Assembly (NCBI RefSeq): GCF_032854445.1
Contig: NC_088298.1
Location: 1,473,474-1,537,473 of the forward strand
DNA from: Liolophura sinensis
Lineage: Eukaryota; Mollusca; Polyplacophora; Chitonida; Chitonidae
Direction: 5' to 3'
Length of the DNA: 64,000 nucleotides
In this document: positions 44,560 to 55,405 of the stretch, in pieces
Layout: every line of letters starts with the position of its first letter
How positions within the stretch are numbered: position 1 is the first letter of the stretch
Notes under the pieces: generated by a model
What the model was told of the DNA's origin: nothing
Databases searched by the model: none
What the model saw: only the letters and a program-made list of their open reading frames with translations
Position numbers and translations under genes: made by a program

Positions 44560-45355
44560 CCAGCTGATTACAGTTTGGTACTGCAGTGCCAGGTGGTTTT
44601 ACAGTTTGGTACTGCAGTTCCAGGTGGTTACAGTTTGGTGGACTGGTTGGTGGCCAACCATAAACATCTGTAAACCAATGTGTTACAAAGCATGAAACTC
44701 TATGGTGCTGTGTTAAGGCCCTTCCATGCAGTACCATTCAGTAGTTAGTTGGTAACCAACTAGTTATCAGTTGATTTGTCTTGGTCAGAGGAAACTGGTA
44801 ACCAGGCTATTACTAGTTGGTTTGAGTTGGCTAGAGCCAACTCGTAATCAGCTTGTTATCAGTTGGTTTGGGTTTGTCAGAGCCAACTGGTAACCAGCAT
44901 GTTTCCAGTTGGTTTGGGTTGGTCAAAGCCAACTGGTAACCAGCCTGTTATGAGTTGGTTTAAGTTGGCCAAAAACAATTAGTAACCATCCTGTTATCAG
45001 TTGGTTTAAGTTGGCCAGAGACCATTGGGAACCAGTCAGTTATCAGTTGGTTTGGGTTGGCCAGAACCAACTGGTAACCAGCCTGTTATGAGATGGGTTG
45101 GGTTGGCCAGAGCCATCTGGTAACCATCCTGTTATGAGATGGGTTGAGTTGGTCAGAGCCAACTGGTAACCAGCCTGTTATCAGTTGGTTTAAGTTGGCC
45201 AGAGACCATTGGGAGCCAGTCAGTTATCAGTTGGTTTGGGTTGGCCAGAACCAACTGGTAACCAGCCTGTTATGAGATGGGTTGGGTTGGCCAGAGCCAA
45301 CTGGTAACCAGCCTGTTATGAGATGGGTTGGGTTGGCCAGAGCCATACATTCATT
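44560..45355. repeat. 46-bp minisatellite rich in short palindromes
   Basis: Units of about 46 bp: TTGGTTTGGGTTGGCCAGAG, CCAACTGGTAACCAGCCTGT, TATCAG. About 14 copies, the left end (44560-44760) degenerate. Each unit holds CTGGTAACCAG (palindrome around one base) and TTGGCCAGAGCCAA (5-bp stem). A long-range pattern is visible: three-unit blocks at 44990-45120 and 45165-45300 are nearly the same. Confidence 0.92.
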
Positions 45356-45966
45356 TTCAGTTTAGCTTTATAACCATGGTGGCTTCGAAAATATATGCCG
45401 CCTGCTGTCTGTAAAACACCACTGTTTTGGAGAAAACTTTGGAAATGATTTACTGAAAACATCAATATTATAAAATGGACGTCAGTCATGTCTTAACAAG
45501 ACGCATGCGTGTATAGTCCCATTATGTACATATAACGCGTTTATGAATAAGACGTCTGCGTTCAAATAAAAACAGCAAGGCGTTTGCACATTGATACATG
45601 TGTTTTTTATAAAAACATGTCATGCTTAGTTAATATTTGCAGTGCATGGATTCAGATTTTTGGGACACTGTGCAAAATAAATCATTTTTATCACCATATA
45701 CACATTAACAGAGGGTAAACCAAAAGGAATTGTCATATATGTTAAACAACCAATGTTTAATGTCCTCCTCGATCAAACATGAGAAGCCTCAATCATTGGA
45801 GATGGAGCAAAAAGGAATACAAAGAAACGCAAACAGTTCAACGATTGAATCGTACATCCACTGATCGACAACGGAGAATTTTCCCACCATTTCCACTAAG
45901 ATCTAGAAGTAGCTCTAGTATCTAGTATCTTTCGTACAAAACAGAACGCTGAAATCTGTTATCATG
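45356..45966. other. Spacer
   Basis: AT-rich; no gene or repeat recognised. Confidence 0.4.
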
Positions 45967-46372
45967 AAATATGCACACCTGTAATTATCTGTTAATTAAT
46001 TGAAATATAATGATGCTGGGGGTATGTAAGATTCAGGCTGCCTGAGAAAAACAGAACATTAGCAGGTATAAAGCACGAGGGTTATATCACGGCTTGATAG
46101 TAACTCGGGGGTTGGGTCTATACAGGCTTGTTGACTGGACCCTAATGGCTGTTGTGAGAGGGAGGACTGAGGCGCGGGACTCAGGTGGGCGCCTTTGTCC
46201 TAATCCTTTGATCCACACCGCTCTATTGTCCGCCTCACCTTAAGGGAGTACAGAAGAACGGAAGGCTTTGTGAAATACCGGTTTACAGGTATCTTACCTG
46301 TTGATCGAGCAGCGTCTCGCGTCTGGGAAATAATTGATACCTGTCCTGACAATTAGTAACGGTTTGTTAATG
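45967..46372 (-). repeat. Repeat F, copy 3 (inverted)
   Basis: Reverse complement of the 41102-41511 copy end to end: begins ATGCACACCTGTAATTATCT, contains ATCCACACCGCTCTATTGTC, ends CAATTAGTAACGGTTTGTTA. High identity. Confidence 0.92.
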
Positions 46373-46429
46373 ACTCCGTAGTGTGTGAACAGAGGCGTTA
46401 TCTTCACTTTAGCCCGAACGGAGGAATTA

Positions 46430-46494
46430 GACGACCGAAGGAGAAGCCAGCTTGAGCTGGACTTGAACTCACAGCTACCAGATTGGTGAAAGCT
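46430..46494 (-). mobile_element. SINE-A head fragment
   Basis: CCGAAGGAGAAGCCAGCTTG, AGCTGGACTTGAACTCACAG, ATTGGTGAAAG: the box-B side of the tRNA-like head only. Confidence 0.75.
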
Positions 46495-46647
46495 TTTTCT
46501 TGCTGAATTGCTATAAACGTACCTGATATACTTGTAACTGATATAATCTGGAGCATAGCAAAGGGACCGATTTTCCGTATTTGATTTCAGACTGATATAT
46601 ATTCCAGCGATGCTTCAAGTTAATCCCAGGCAGCGCTGTGTATTTCC

Positions 46648-46853
46648 GGGCTCTGTCCGGTTTCGTCCAACATAATGCTGGCCATTTGGCTCTGTCCGGT
46701 TTCCTACCACCATAATGCTGGCCGCTGGACTCTGTCCGGTTTCCTCCCACCATAATGCTGGCCACCGGGCTCTGTCCGGTTTCCTCCCAACATTTTGCTG
46801 GCCGCCGTTGTATAAGTAAAATATTCTAAACTGCAATCAAATAAATAAAAAAC
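46648..46853 (+). mobile_element. SINE-A with its core amplified four times
   Basis: The segment CTCTGTCCGGTTTCCTCCCA + CCATAATGCTGGCC begins at 46651, 46690, 46730 and 46770 (periods 39, 40, 40 bp); elsewhere in the family it occurs once. The usual 3' end (GTATAAGTAAAATATTCT and AAATAAATAAA) follows once. Confidence 0.92.
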
Positions 46854-46920
46854 GCTTTCACCCCGAACTGAAGATCTTTGGTTACGACAATTTACTCATT
46901 TATTTCATATCTGTTTTGAG

Positions 46921-47020
46921 CGGCGCATTGGAACGTTTCTCTTACAAGGCGTGGGTCGGCTTGAAGGAACCGGGCATTGCCTTGGAGGAGGGCAAGTGGG
47001 AAACCACCGTACCCAGTCAA
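46921..47020 (+). CDS. Probable internal exon, C-type-lectin-like segment
   Basis: Acceptor with long pyrimidine tract (CATTTATTTCATATCTGTTTTGAG, spread over 46897-46920) and donor CAA followed by GTATAC. One frame runs through: 1 nt, then 33 codons, ending phase 0. It encodes GALERFSYKAWVGLKEPG, then IALEEGKWETTVPSQ. GC and codon use clearly exceed the flanks. The order helix (ALERF), WVGL, then acidic-G-W fits the centre of a C-type lectin-like domain (family pattern WIGL..., then G-x-W). The cysteine-bearing ends of such a domain would be in other exons, which I could not find. Lectin assignment is inference from a short match; the exon call is firmer than the family. Confidence 0.45.
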
Positions 47021-47169
47021 GTATACGTACAAATCCTCCTGACGTTCAGTCGTGCCCTATTATTAAATCCATACCATTGTTTCCGTCTGGCACAAATTTA
47101 ACGTGACCATTCGGCAAGATGACAACACACACCAATAGTCATTCACCATTATAAGCCTACGATAAGTTA

Positions 47170-47600
47170 TATTTATTTATTTATTCGGAATTTTACGCCC
47201 TACTCAAGAATAATTCACATAGTCGAGGGCGACCTGCACTGTGGTGGAGGAAACCGGGCAGATCGTGGGGGAAACTTACGACCATCTGCAAGTGGAAACC
47301 AGACGTTTCCACGTATACGACCAGAGAGCATGAGCTGAACTTGAATTCAAAGTAATTTAACCGGATTGGTGAGAGGCTCCTGGGTCACTGCGCCGCACTT
47401 CCTCTCTGGCCGTACGTAGGAAGGTCTGCAGCAACCTGAGGCTGGTCGTGAGTTGCCCCCGGGTTTCTCTGCCCGGTTTCCTGCCACCATAATGCCGGCC
47501 GGCGTTGTAATATTATTGAATACGGCACAAAAAACCAATCAAATAAATAAGTAAATAAAGTCAAATAAAATCACTCCGCCGCACTCAGCCACGAAAGCCG
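47170..47600. mobile_element. SINE-A inserted head-to-head into another SINE-A
   Basis: Host: minus SINE-A from 47170 (TTTATTTATTTATTCGGAAT) to 47399 (GGGTCACTGCGCCGCACT), resuming at 47586 (CAGCCACG). Guest: plus SINE-A 47400-47570 (CCTCTCTGGCCGTACGTAGG to AAATAAATAAG). TCACTGCGCCGCACT at 47385-47399 and TCACTCCGCCGCACT at 47571-47585 form a 15-bp target duplication with one mismatch. Confidence 0.9.
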
Positions 47601-48184
47601 TTGCAGGGTATAAGCATGAATAATACAAACTGCCGCTGATATATATGCCAGACTGGGTGTAATGTGATTATTGTGTCAGTGATCTGTGGACGTGTTCACC
47701 ATGGCGTCATTGTATCTGTCAGAACATGCAGGTTCAAATCCAACTGATGTTACAAATCCTTTTTTTCTTTTTCGTACAAACACTGACGTCAAACTTAATT
47801 GCTGGTCATCCCGCGTTGTACCCGCAGTTCTGGTTTCAGGAAAGAAAATCCTTCATCCAGCCATAATGATCTTTATGATGGGGGGTGGGAATTGTTGGGT
47901 TGGTGGCGGTGGAGGGGGAGGGAGAGGTGTGAGATTATACGACCCTCACTATTCTCTTGCCCTCGGGTAGAGTACCGGCCGTCATTGTGGCACATCATCA
48001 CCGATACCTGTTGATCGCACAGCGTCTACGGCAGAATTGCACCTGTCGAGATCAGACCAATTTTATTCTTACTGTGTTTTCCCATTCTGTCACTATCGAT
48101 TGTTAACTCCTGCTAATTAGCATATTTAAGTGGAGGTTGCAATGCAGCAGTTTAGGCAGTGCCCTAAAACCGTGAGAATTATAA
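47601..48184. other. Intergenic, G-rich patch and repeat F scrap
   Basis: G-rich 47877-47932 (GTGGCGGTGGAGGGGGAGGG). 47998-48045 carries GATACCTGTTGATCGCACAG, a piece of repeat F in minus orientation. No gene supported. Confidence 0.45.
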
Positions 48185-48320
48185 ACGAACTATACAGCAC
48201 AGAGAATTAAACCAGAGCAGCGACGACAGTGTGATAGCTGGCAGATGGTCACACGTAACCGGTGAAATACGACCCCTTGCCAATTTACCTCAGTTAAAGT
48301 TTTATTTCAACTGTTCACGT
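48185..48320 (+). repeat. Repeat E, copy 2
   Basis: CAGAGAATTAAACCAGAGCA, GCGACGACAGTGTGATAGCT, GGCAGATGGTCACACG, TTTACCTCAGTTAAAGTTTT. Single-unit counterpart of 5190-5370. Confidence 0.72.
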
Positions 48321-48864
48321 AAATTCATAAATAGAAGATTTCGGTAAAAATGTTAATCGCAGCATATTAGATGTCACTGGTGTAGAATTACTCAGAAATA
48401 TGCAAACAGAATAATATCAGATATATCAGTTGTAGCTGTATGTTTGCGTACTATAAAAAGTCAGGTATATCAGACTGTGGTCGATGTCGAAGTGAGTTCA
48501 TATCTCTCCTTTAAGAGGCAGAAGAGAAATGTAGAGTAGTCGCCCTTTCTCTATAGTGTTCGTGGGAATTTGCACATTTTGCTTGGGTAAAAGTTTGCTC
48601 TCTTGGAGTGGTTTATTGTCTGAGCTGTGTTTGTCGTTTTGTATCTACACCCAGAGAGGATATGCAATGAATGATCTATGGTATCATTAAATAGGTAGGT
48701 CTGCTTTCCTGTTTTTATTTGCCGTTTAGGATTTGGCCAAAAATGTAAAGATATAAAAAAAGGCTTTAAGCTTGGGGCGTAAAAATGGCTTTGAACTAAA
48801 GTGGCTTGAACATTTCTGACCATTTAAGGGAAACATGAAGAAAAAAAGACAAGAAAGAGATATT
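48321..48864. other. Spacer
   Basis: AT-rich; an unsupported minus ORF of 90 codons at 48551-48823. Confidence 0.35.
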
Positions 48865-49065
48865 AGCTATGCGTCGAAACAGACATTCGTATACTAGCCG
48901 TCAGCCAACAAGTGCGTTCCAGGTCAATAATCGCTAGGACAAATCCCGGAACGACGTATAACACAAATTCCCAATGAACTAAGAAAATGTATTAAAATAC
49001 GAAAAGAGCACGGCATCAAGCAAACAGAAGCAGTCAACAGTTTTCAATGAAGTTGGAAAAACGTA
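48865..49065 (+). repeat. Repeat D, copy 2
   Basis: TATGCGTCGAAACAGACATT, CGTATACTAGCCGTCAGCCA, GCGTTCCAGGTCAATAATCG, GAACTAAGAAAATGTATTAA, AGTCAACAGTTTTCAATGAA. Longest recognisable copy. Confidence 0.7.
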
Positions 49066-49379
49066 AGGTATGTTCTAGGCGATTAAGTGAAAGCAGTACC
49101 GTAATCAAATCGTGTAACATGCTAGAATTTGCTAGTTTTCGATAATAAAATGTGCCTCAAAACTGAATATTTTAAGAAACTTTTTTCGTATAAACTTTCT
49201 TTCATTTCCTCAAACCATAACCTTTGTTCCAATGGTTCTCCTTTTCACCTACCCTTTAAATTTATAATAAATAACGAGGGCTACAATTTTCTTTGGTTCC
49301 AAGCCTCCTGCTAATCACGAGATTTGTAAACTGGTTACTAGTCTACCGAACAACTTAAGGACGTCTAATTGGCTAGAAA

Positions 49380-49634
49380 ATGTCTGCACTGGTATTTTGC
49401 ACCTGGTTAAAATGTATGAAAATTTTGTCTGTGCTGGATAGAGCTGAAAACTTTTGCCCAGTGACACTACCCACGCCGTTGGAGGTTACCATGGTGACAA
49501 AATGTTATGACTTCACTTCCAGCAACCACAGCTCAGAATGGTGGTCAAAAGGAAAAAAATTGCAAGCTGCATGTAGAGGTGTGGCATGGCACAGCGCGAA
49601 AGATAGGAGATACTGTATAAATGTTTGGGTCTGA
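49380..49634 (+). CDS. Hypothetical ORF (84 codons), four C-terminal cysteines
   Basis: ATG 49380 to TGA 49632-49634. A possible acceptor (TTTTGTCTGTGCTGGATAG) ends at 49441, after which the frame reads AENFCPVTLPTPLEVTM, VTKCYDFTSSNHSSEWW and AACRGVAWHSAKDRRYC. If spliced there, it would be a cysteine-containing terminal exon. An overlapping minus ORF of 118 codons (49513-49869) competes. No domain recognised. Confidence 0.22.
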   Translation: MSALVFCTWLKCMKILSVLDRAENFCPVTLPTPLEVTMVTKCYDFTSSNHSSEWWSKGKKLQAACRGVAWHSAKDRRYCINVWV

Positions 49635-50039
49635 AGTTGCTAAATTTACTACATAAATAGTAAGGAAAATCACCGCGCTCATGTAATGTATCCTGCACGA
49701 GAGTGCAGACCTTCGCGCTAGCTACATAAATAGAAATTCCCTCACTACAGATAAGGGGAGAGTACTCTGTATTCCTGTGCTCTGTCGGAGTGGTGAGGAA
49801 TGCATCAAAACTCCTGAATCCACAAATACCCCGCTCGCACATTGTGGACAAAACCTGGATAAATTTCAAACTTGGCCAAGTTAGTATTTTTTCTTAATTG
49901 ATTTCCCAGATTTGGGTTGTTGTCTTTTCCGTCCAGAAGTGTGTTAGCTTATCTTGTGGACACGATTTCTCCAGAATGATCTGATTAAAGTTTGATTTTG
50001 AAGGCCTGAGCACGCAGTATGGAGCTGTGAAAGGGACAT
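49635..50039. other. Spacer
   Basis: No feature supported apart from the competing minus ORF noted above. GGGTTGTTGTCTTTTCCGTC at about 49914 has a weak partner near 51280, so a further dispersed repeat is possible. Confidence 0.35.
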
Positions 50040-50715
50040 GGCGCATTTCTTTTTTTAACTGTGCGTTTCTTTTTTATTTCTTCCACTATTGCAGTCGGTG
50101 TTTTTCTTTTTCTAAGCAGGCCCCAAAAACGAAAAACTTCAATAGATCGGGTTGGGAGTTTTTCTCCTTTTTTTAAGCAAATGATAAAAAAACAAAGAAA
50201 AACCACCGGAAAAAGAGATCGGGTGGGTCGTTCTCTCTTTTTTTTTTAAGCAGACGGGGAAAAAACCTCTCAGAAAAAGATCTCGTGCCCAAGATAATAG
50301 GCCAAGAAAAAGATAATAGGCCAATATGAAACACTGATGTATGTGACACTAGCACTAGATGATTATCTAGGGGCTCGAAATAACCAGTCAATCATTTGGC
50401 CGCAGGTATCGCGATTTAGACGAGACCACGAACCATGTAGTAATCTGACTGGCTTATTATCTCGGGGAGTGAGATCTTTTTCTGGGAATTTTTTCATTTT
50501 TTTTTTTTGTCTGCTGAAAAAAATACTCCAACCCGATCTTTTTGTCTGGGAGTTTTGCTTTTTCTGTTTTTTCGTCTGCTTGATAAAAAAGGAAAACTCC
50601 CATCCGATCTCTTTTTTTTGAAAGTTTTCTTTTTGGGGGTTCTGCTTAAAAGAAAGAAAATTCCGCCTGCAAATGTAGGAAAAGAAAAAACTCTCAGTCA
50701 AAAGAAAAAAAACGT
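50040..50715. repeat. Purine/pyrimidine tracts with inverted GATCGGGTTGGGAG motifs
   Basis: Alternating poly-T/CTTTTT and GAAAAA tracts separated by a motif in both orientations: GATCGGGTTGGGAGTTTTTC (50146-50165), GATCGGGTGGGTCG (50218), and inverted AAATACTCCAACCCGATC (50521-50538) and AAAACTCCCATCCGATC (50594-50610). AAGCAG/CTGCTT also recurs. A degenerate repeat array able to fold on itself; ORFs here are low-complexity. Confidence 0.7.
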
Positions 50716-51969
50716 AGTCTGAGCGTTTCTTTCAGTTTTATTACAGGCTTTGGACCACTTCTGTGCCGTGTACAAAAAGTGGGACAGATGTGTTTTATAG
50801 ACTCAGGGAAGCATCTTGTTTTATCGCCTTAAAGGCGGAAATGGCAACTTAGTAATTTGGTCAAACAAAATAAAGGGTTTGAGATTATGAATAAAGAAGT
50901 TGAACGACAACTGCTGTGTTTCATTCACAATATCAGATTTTCATGTCACAAAATTAAACTCCTTTAATTCCTTGTGCTACCTTACAGCTCCCTAATGATT
51001 CTTGAATTTGAATCCCAGTACGGATCACCATTAAAATTTGATGGTTTAGTCCCTATCCCGAGGCAAAAAATCTTCATCTATAGACGAATAAACATAGTCC
51101 TAAACCTTCGTACCAGCTTACACCGTGTTTGCCTTACTGCTCAGTGTGAAGATCATACGGATAAAGGGACATAACTCTGTGTGTTTTTTTGCTCGGAGCG
51201 ATGTCAATGCAGCACCAACTGCTGAATTCTAGTATTGCCGAGTTAGTTTTTTTTTTTCCAAATTGAGTTTACAGATTTTGGTCGTTGTTATTTTTTCTGT
51301 CTCGAGGTTGTTTCTATCTCTTCCTGACTGTATCAGGTTTCTGTCTGCATTTCTTGTTACGATATGAGTGAAATAATCTTAGGCAGAATATGAATGCCCA
51401 CACAGAAATAAAGAAATGTTATTTGGTTGTAAAAGTAAAACCCAAACTTTGTACATATAATATGGCGAAATTCTAGGACAAATTTTAACGAGTTAAATAC
51501 ACGTACATGAAGTAATATGAATGGGGTATATATGGTAAATACATCCCACCGACCAAGTAATAGCAACCCATGCGTACTGCATGCCATATAACAAAAATGA
51601 GAAAGAAAGAGAAAAAACCCCCCAAAACTAAAATCAAAACAAAATTTGCCATTTGTCTCATTTTTTCGATAGATTGGACGTACAGATGAGAGATATCACA
51701 TAGACATAGTCACATTAACATGGATGAAACAGCATACGACTTACCACACCACCCTGCCTCACGTTCAACGGGTAGTAAAATATTTAGGTCAAATTCATTT
51801 CACATGATTTAAATAAAACAAAAATGCACTCCGGAGAAAGTTAGTTGACATTGTTTTCTAACATGTTATACTGGAAAGCTTCATGGAATCTGAGAGGTGC
51901 TTCTGAGAAACGAATATAAGCCAGTTATGCATACATTTATATGTTATGACCAATTGCCTACGTATCCAG
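50716..51969. other. Intergenic
   Basis: AT-rich. A minus donor (GTG followed by GTAAGT, read near 51745) follows an open minus frame FDLNILLPVEREAGW without start or acceptor. No gene called. Confidence 0.35.
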
Positions 51970-52013
51970 ACTTGCTCACGAACAAGAAAGCTACGTGACT
52001 TCCGAACATTCAC
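51970..52013 (+). CDS. Possible 44-bp exon, weak
   Basis: Acceptor CAATTGCCTACGTATCCAG and donor CAC followed by GTGAGT bracket 44 bp, open in two frames (LAHEQESYVTSEHS or TCSRTRKLRDFRTF). The minus strand is also open here (51858-52040). Splice signals are good, but too short to judge. Confidence 0.15.
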
Positions 52014-52047
52014 GTGAGTCTTATTTGTCAGTTCATCCATTCAACGC

Positions 52048-52239
52048 ATGAGCGTCACGTTATTAATTTTGCGGATCTTCATTATAATTGGAATTTTTCT
52101 AAAGGTTGCTCATTGTGAGCGGCGAGTGTTTCCTGTTGTAATTTTAATAAACTCTTGTATCCCGGATGCTCTAGGTTTATTCTGTGAACAACTAAAACTG
52201 AGAACAAAGCAGCAAGAAGTGTTGGTGTTGGTCCATTAA
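52048..52239 (+). CDS. Small ORF with signal-peptide-like start, weak
   Basis: 63 codons beginning MSVTLLILRIFIIIGIFLKV and AHC, a hydrophobic stretch with a plausible signal-peptidase site, then VFPVVILINSCIPDALG. A TCAGTT initiator-like motif lies at 52028 but no TATA box is at the right distance. The ORF runs almost to a SINE-B insertion. Could equally be chance AT-rich sequence. Confidence 0.18.
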   Translation: MSVTLLILRIFIIIGIFLKVAHCERRVFPVVILINSCIPDALGLFCEQLKLRTKQQEVLVLVH

Positions 52240-52248
52240 AGGACAAGA

Positions 52249-52287
52249 GTGAGCGAGTGAGTGAGTGCTTGGGGTTTAACGTCTTAC
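52249..52287 (-). mobile_element. 39-bp SINE-B end with 11-bp target duplication
   Basis: GTGAGCGAGTGAGTGAGTGC, TTGGGGTTTAACGTCTTAC: the 3' end of a common mollusc SINE. AAAGGACAAGA occurs at 52238-52248 and 52288-52298. Confidence 0.78.
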
Positions 52288-52298
52288 AAAGGACAAGA

Positions 52299-54574
52299 CA
52301 GCACCTGACTAAAACATATTTCAGTTGAAACCAGAATACTCAAGCTTTCTAAAAGGTGTCATACTTTATTATTTTAATTTCATCGAATAACATGTAGAGG
52401 AAAGTGGCAATACTGCACAAATACCGCTTCAAAATTGAAGTATAAAATCCAGCGACAGTCGATTGCCTACATCATGCAGTCGCAGCGGTGCTAAGAATTA
52501 TTTTAATTTTTTAAGAATTGATCATGAATCTTGTTGTACAACAATCTTAATGTAATTTTGTAAAGATTTAATAGGGCTCAAAATAACGCCGCATACTGAT
52601 GGCATACGATGGCTTGGTATTTGCGAACGCGCATCGTTACCATCCCTTTGAGAAACAGCCCCCTGCGGAGGCTACCAGAACCAGAAATCCAAGAAGTGGT
52701 AAAAATATACTTATATACAGTATATCCAATTTCCGAGAAAGCTATTTATCACTTGTGCCTTCATCGCCGAAGTCCACAACTTTTATCTGCCATAGGCCTC
52801 TGCTTAGACTGTTGTTCGGGAAATACGTTAGAGAGCTATATTAAACGTGACGTCACCTTGCCCTTGACAATGGGGTCGTGTTGAAGCTGTGTCAAGACGA
52901 AGTTTTACTAAACTTTTACTGGGTTGAAAAAGATCTAAAAAAAATATCTAATGTCTATTTAAGATACTTTGAATGGAAGTCTTTCAGCGGACATAAGCAT
53001 TAGTCCAGTGCTGTCTTTCACTTTAAGCGACCTGTGGAATATCTGAAGTTGTAAATTCCATATCTCTCCTATTTATTACCTCTGTGAAGCATCAAATAAG
53101 CTAATGTCAAGTAGAAATTCTGAAATCGTGTATATTCTCCCCCTTCTCTTCTGGTGGAGAAAGGGGAAGCAATTTAGAGATTTAGGGAATTAATATTTGA
53201 GGGTTTTTAAAACTAGTAAGATGGCTTGTGAAAAACTAGAGACTGTTGAACTTATATGCCCACTGAACTATATATACCCGTTTTACATATTAATACCCAT
53301 CTAACAAGCGGACCAGGACGCTCCTCCCCACCCCCCATTACTCTTTGGTGTTGAACACTTATGAATTTCGTTGATTGCTGGTACATGATTTATATATATT
53401 GCCCGGATATCACTTTTTGCACAAAGATTTTTTGGAGCGTTCACGTCGACCACAAAACTCTTAATTCCTGGAATAAACCAGTGGATTAGCTGAACCTTAC
53501 CATATCGCTATCACAGTCGGCAATGTGATCAGAGCCAAATTCTGATCTTGTGCCGGGTATTTTTGTTGCCTGGTATGCTATTTGTTTGTTCATAACATTT
53601 ATAGGTCATTGTGACAATTTGTAGAATTACAATCATGTCGTAAGCATTTCGGATAACCTGTCTGAATTTTGTGTTTTCTTATATGAAGCATTCTGCGACA
53701 TTTAGAACTGTATTTACAAATAAAACTCCGCTAAATGTTGTTTTCTCGTAAAACACCAATGAAGTAAATACTTTGTAGGATAACAGTTATGTTGCTTTCC
53801 TATTTAGAACGAGTTCTGCTGACTCTTGCCTCACTTACGTCTATGGATTTAACTGATCATAGACTTTATTCAGTTTGTACGTTTCTTTAAAACGACATGT
53901 TGCATTGTGAATGATGGGAAAATTGGCCAGCGATCTGATGCTATTCTTTTATGTACGCGATACTCTTCGACTATTCCATAACAACAGTTTCGGACATAGA
54001 GCGTGACTTATCAGTAATACTTATAGGGCTGTTGAGGCGGAGATACATGTACAAACAATGTACGTGAACAACTCAATAAGTTGTTTTTTGTTTCTTTATT
54101 CATCAACAGTCGAAACACAAATGCATGCAAAAATGCCCAACCCCCCCCCCCCTCCAAAAAAAAAAAAAACACAACAGTAGGGATTTAGAATCATAAATAA
54201 ATTGTTGAATGACTGTGGGGCAGGAATACTCCGAGTGAACTTTTTCTATCCCGTGTGAGTTAATTGTATTACTATGAACAGAGCATAACTATAGGCAGGC
54301 GAATACACAGAAGTGATAAGAAACATGGCTGACTGTATGATGGTAATGCGAAATTAGCTTAGTTGGTTGGTAGTGGTCAGTCATCCATGATATTAATTTG
54401 GCCGTCCTGTAATTTGTTTCTAAAAACGAAAGAAAAATATGTGATAGTTTTCAGATATTGAGAAGTTTGTTCCGTTCTCGAGAGCCTTCGAATGGATCGA
54501 ATATAGAGAGGTAGGTTAGCTCTTGTAAATGGTCTGTGGAGAATTAATCGTGGACAGTAAAAGTGTGTACCATT
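52299..54574. other. Intergenic
   Basis: About 2.3 kb, AT-rich, with a poly-C/poly-A run at 54139-54170. Overlapping weak ORFs at 52599-52884 only. Nothing else recognised. Confidence 0.4.
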
Positions 54575-54920
54575 TCTTCATCCATGTGCGTTTTCAGCGT
54601 ATGCCCGTGAAGAAACTATATAGCCAGCACGCTGTGTTAAATTTGTTATTTCTCTCTCCGTGTGTGTTTTCAGGGCGTACTCATAAAGAAACCATATAAC
54701 CAGCACGCTCTGTTAAATTTGTTATTCCTCTCTCCGTGTGTTTTTCAGGGCTTACTCATGAAACTATGTAGCCAGTACGCTCTGTTAAATTTGTTATTTC
54801 TATCTCCATGTCTGTTTTCATGGGCGTGCTGATGACGAAAGCATAGCCAAGACCCTCTGTTAAATTGGTTATTTCTCTGTCCGTGTGTGTTTTCAGGGCG
54901 TGCCCATCAAGAAACTATAG
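54575..54920. repeat. 76-bp minisatellite, related to the 74-bp array at 56.1-58.3 kb
   Basis: About 4.5 units: CTCTGTTAAATTTGTTATTT, CTCTCTCCGTGTGTGTTTTC, AGGGCGT then CATAAAGAAACCATATAACC. The left half of the unit lines up with TGTTAGGTTCGTTACTTCTT and CATCCATGTCTGTTTTCAAT of the downstream array. Confidence 0.88.
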
Positions 54921-55279
54921 CATTGAAATGAAAGTGTGTTGCTGGGAGATCGAAGGGATTACATATGAACTTATGGACAATCTGCAGGGAAGAGAGGGTG
55001 TTGAGTTAAGAAATATTAAGGACTTTTTTTGGGCTCATGTATTTCTACAAAGAGTAAACATGTACTTGGGTAAAAATATGCCAAAAATTTTAACACCTCT
55101 ATGTTCCGCATAAGAACGTTAACAAGCAATAGGATGAAGAAGTGACCTGTTAAAAAGATTTACTATTTTTAAAACTTAATTTGGTGAATAAATTTTCCCA
55201 GGACTAGTTTACTGTACACGGAAATTTCACGGTTGGATGGAATTAGGCCATTGTTACAACTTCCGGCTTCTGTGAACGC

Positions 55280-55313
55280 TATAAAATCACCCACTCATAG
55301 ATATGCAGTCAGT
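55280..55313 (+). promoter_or_regulatory. TATA box plus initiator of the secreted-protein gene
   Basis: TATAAAA at 55280-55286 and TCAGTC with its A at 55311, 31 bp downstream, the standard spacing. This would give a 95-nt 5' UTR before the ATG at 55406. Sequence-only inference, but the geometry is exact. Confidence 0.55.
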
Positions 55314-55405
55314 CTACATGCAGCTGCAGGTGTCAAATTTTTAAAAAATTACCTGACAAATCAGGAAATAGACTGACATTATAGTGGTAAAACATATAAA
55401 ATTCG

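Noticed and set aside
46511-46836. Minus ORFs with a repeated ASIMVGGNR-type peptide
   Set aside because: Reverse reading of the four-fold amplified SINE-A core.
50337-50722. Several overlapping ORFs rich in F and K
   Set aside because: Low-complexity translation of purine/pyrimidine tracts.
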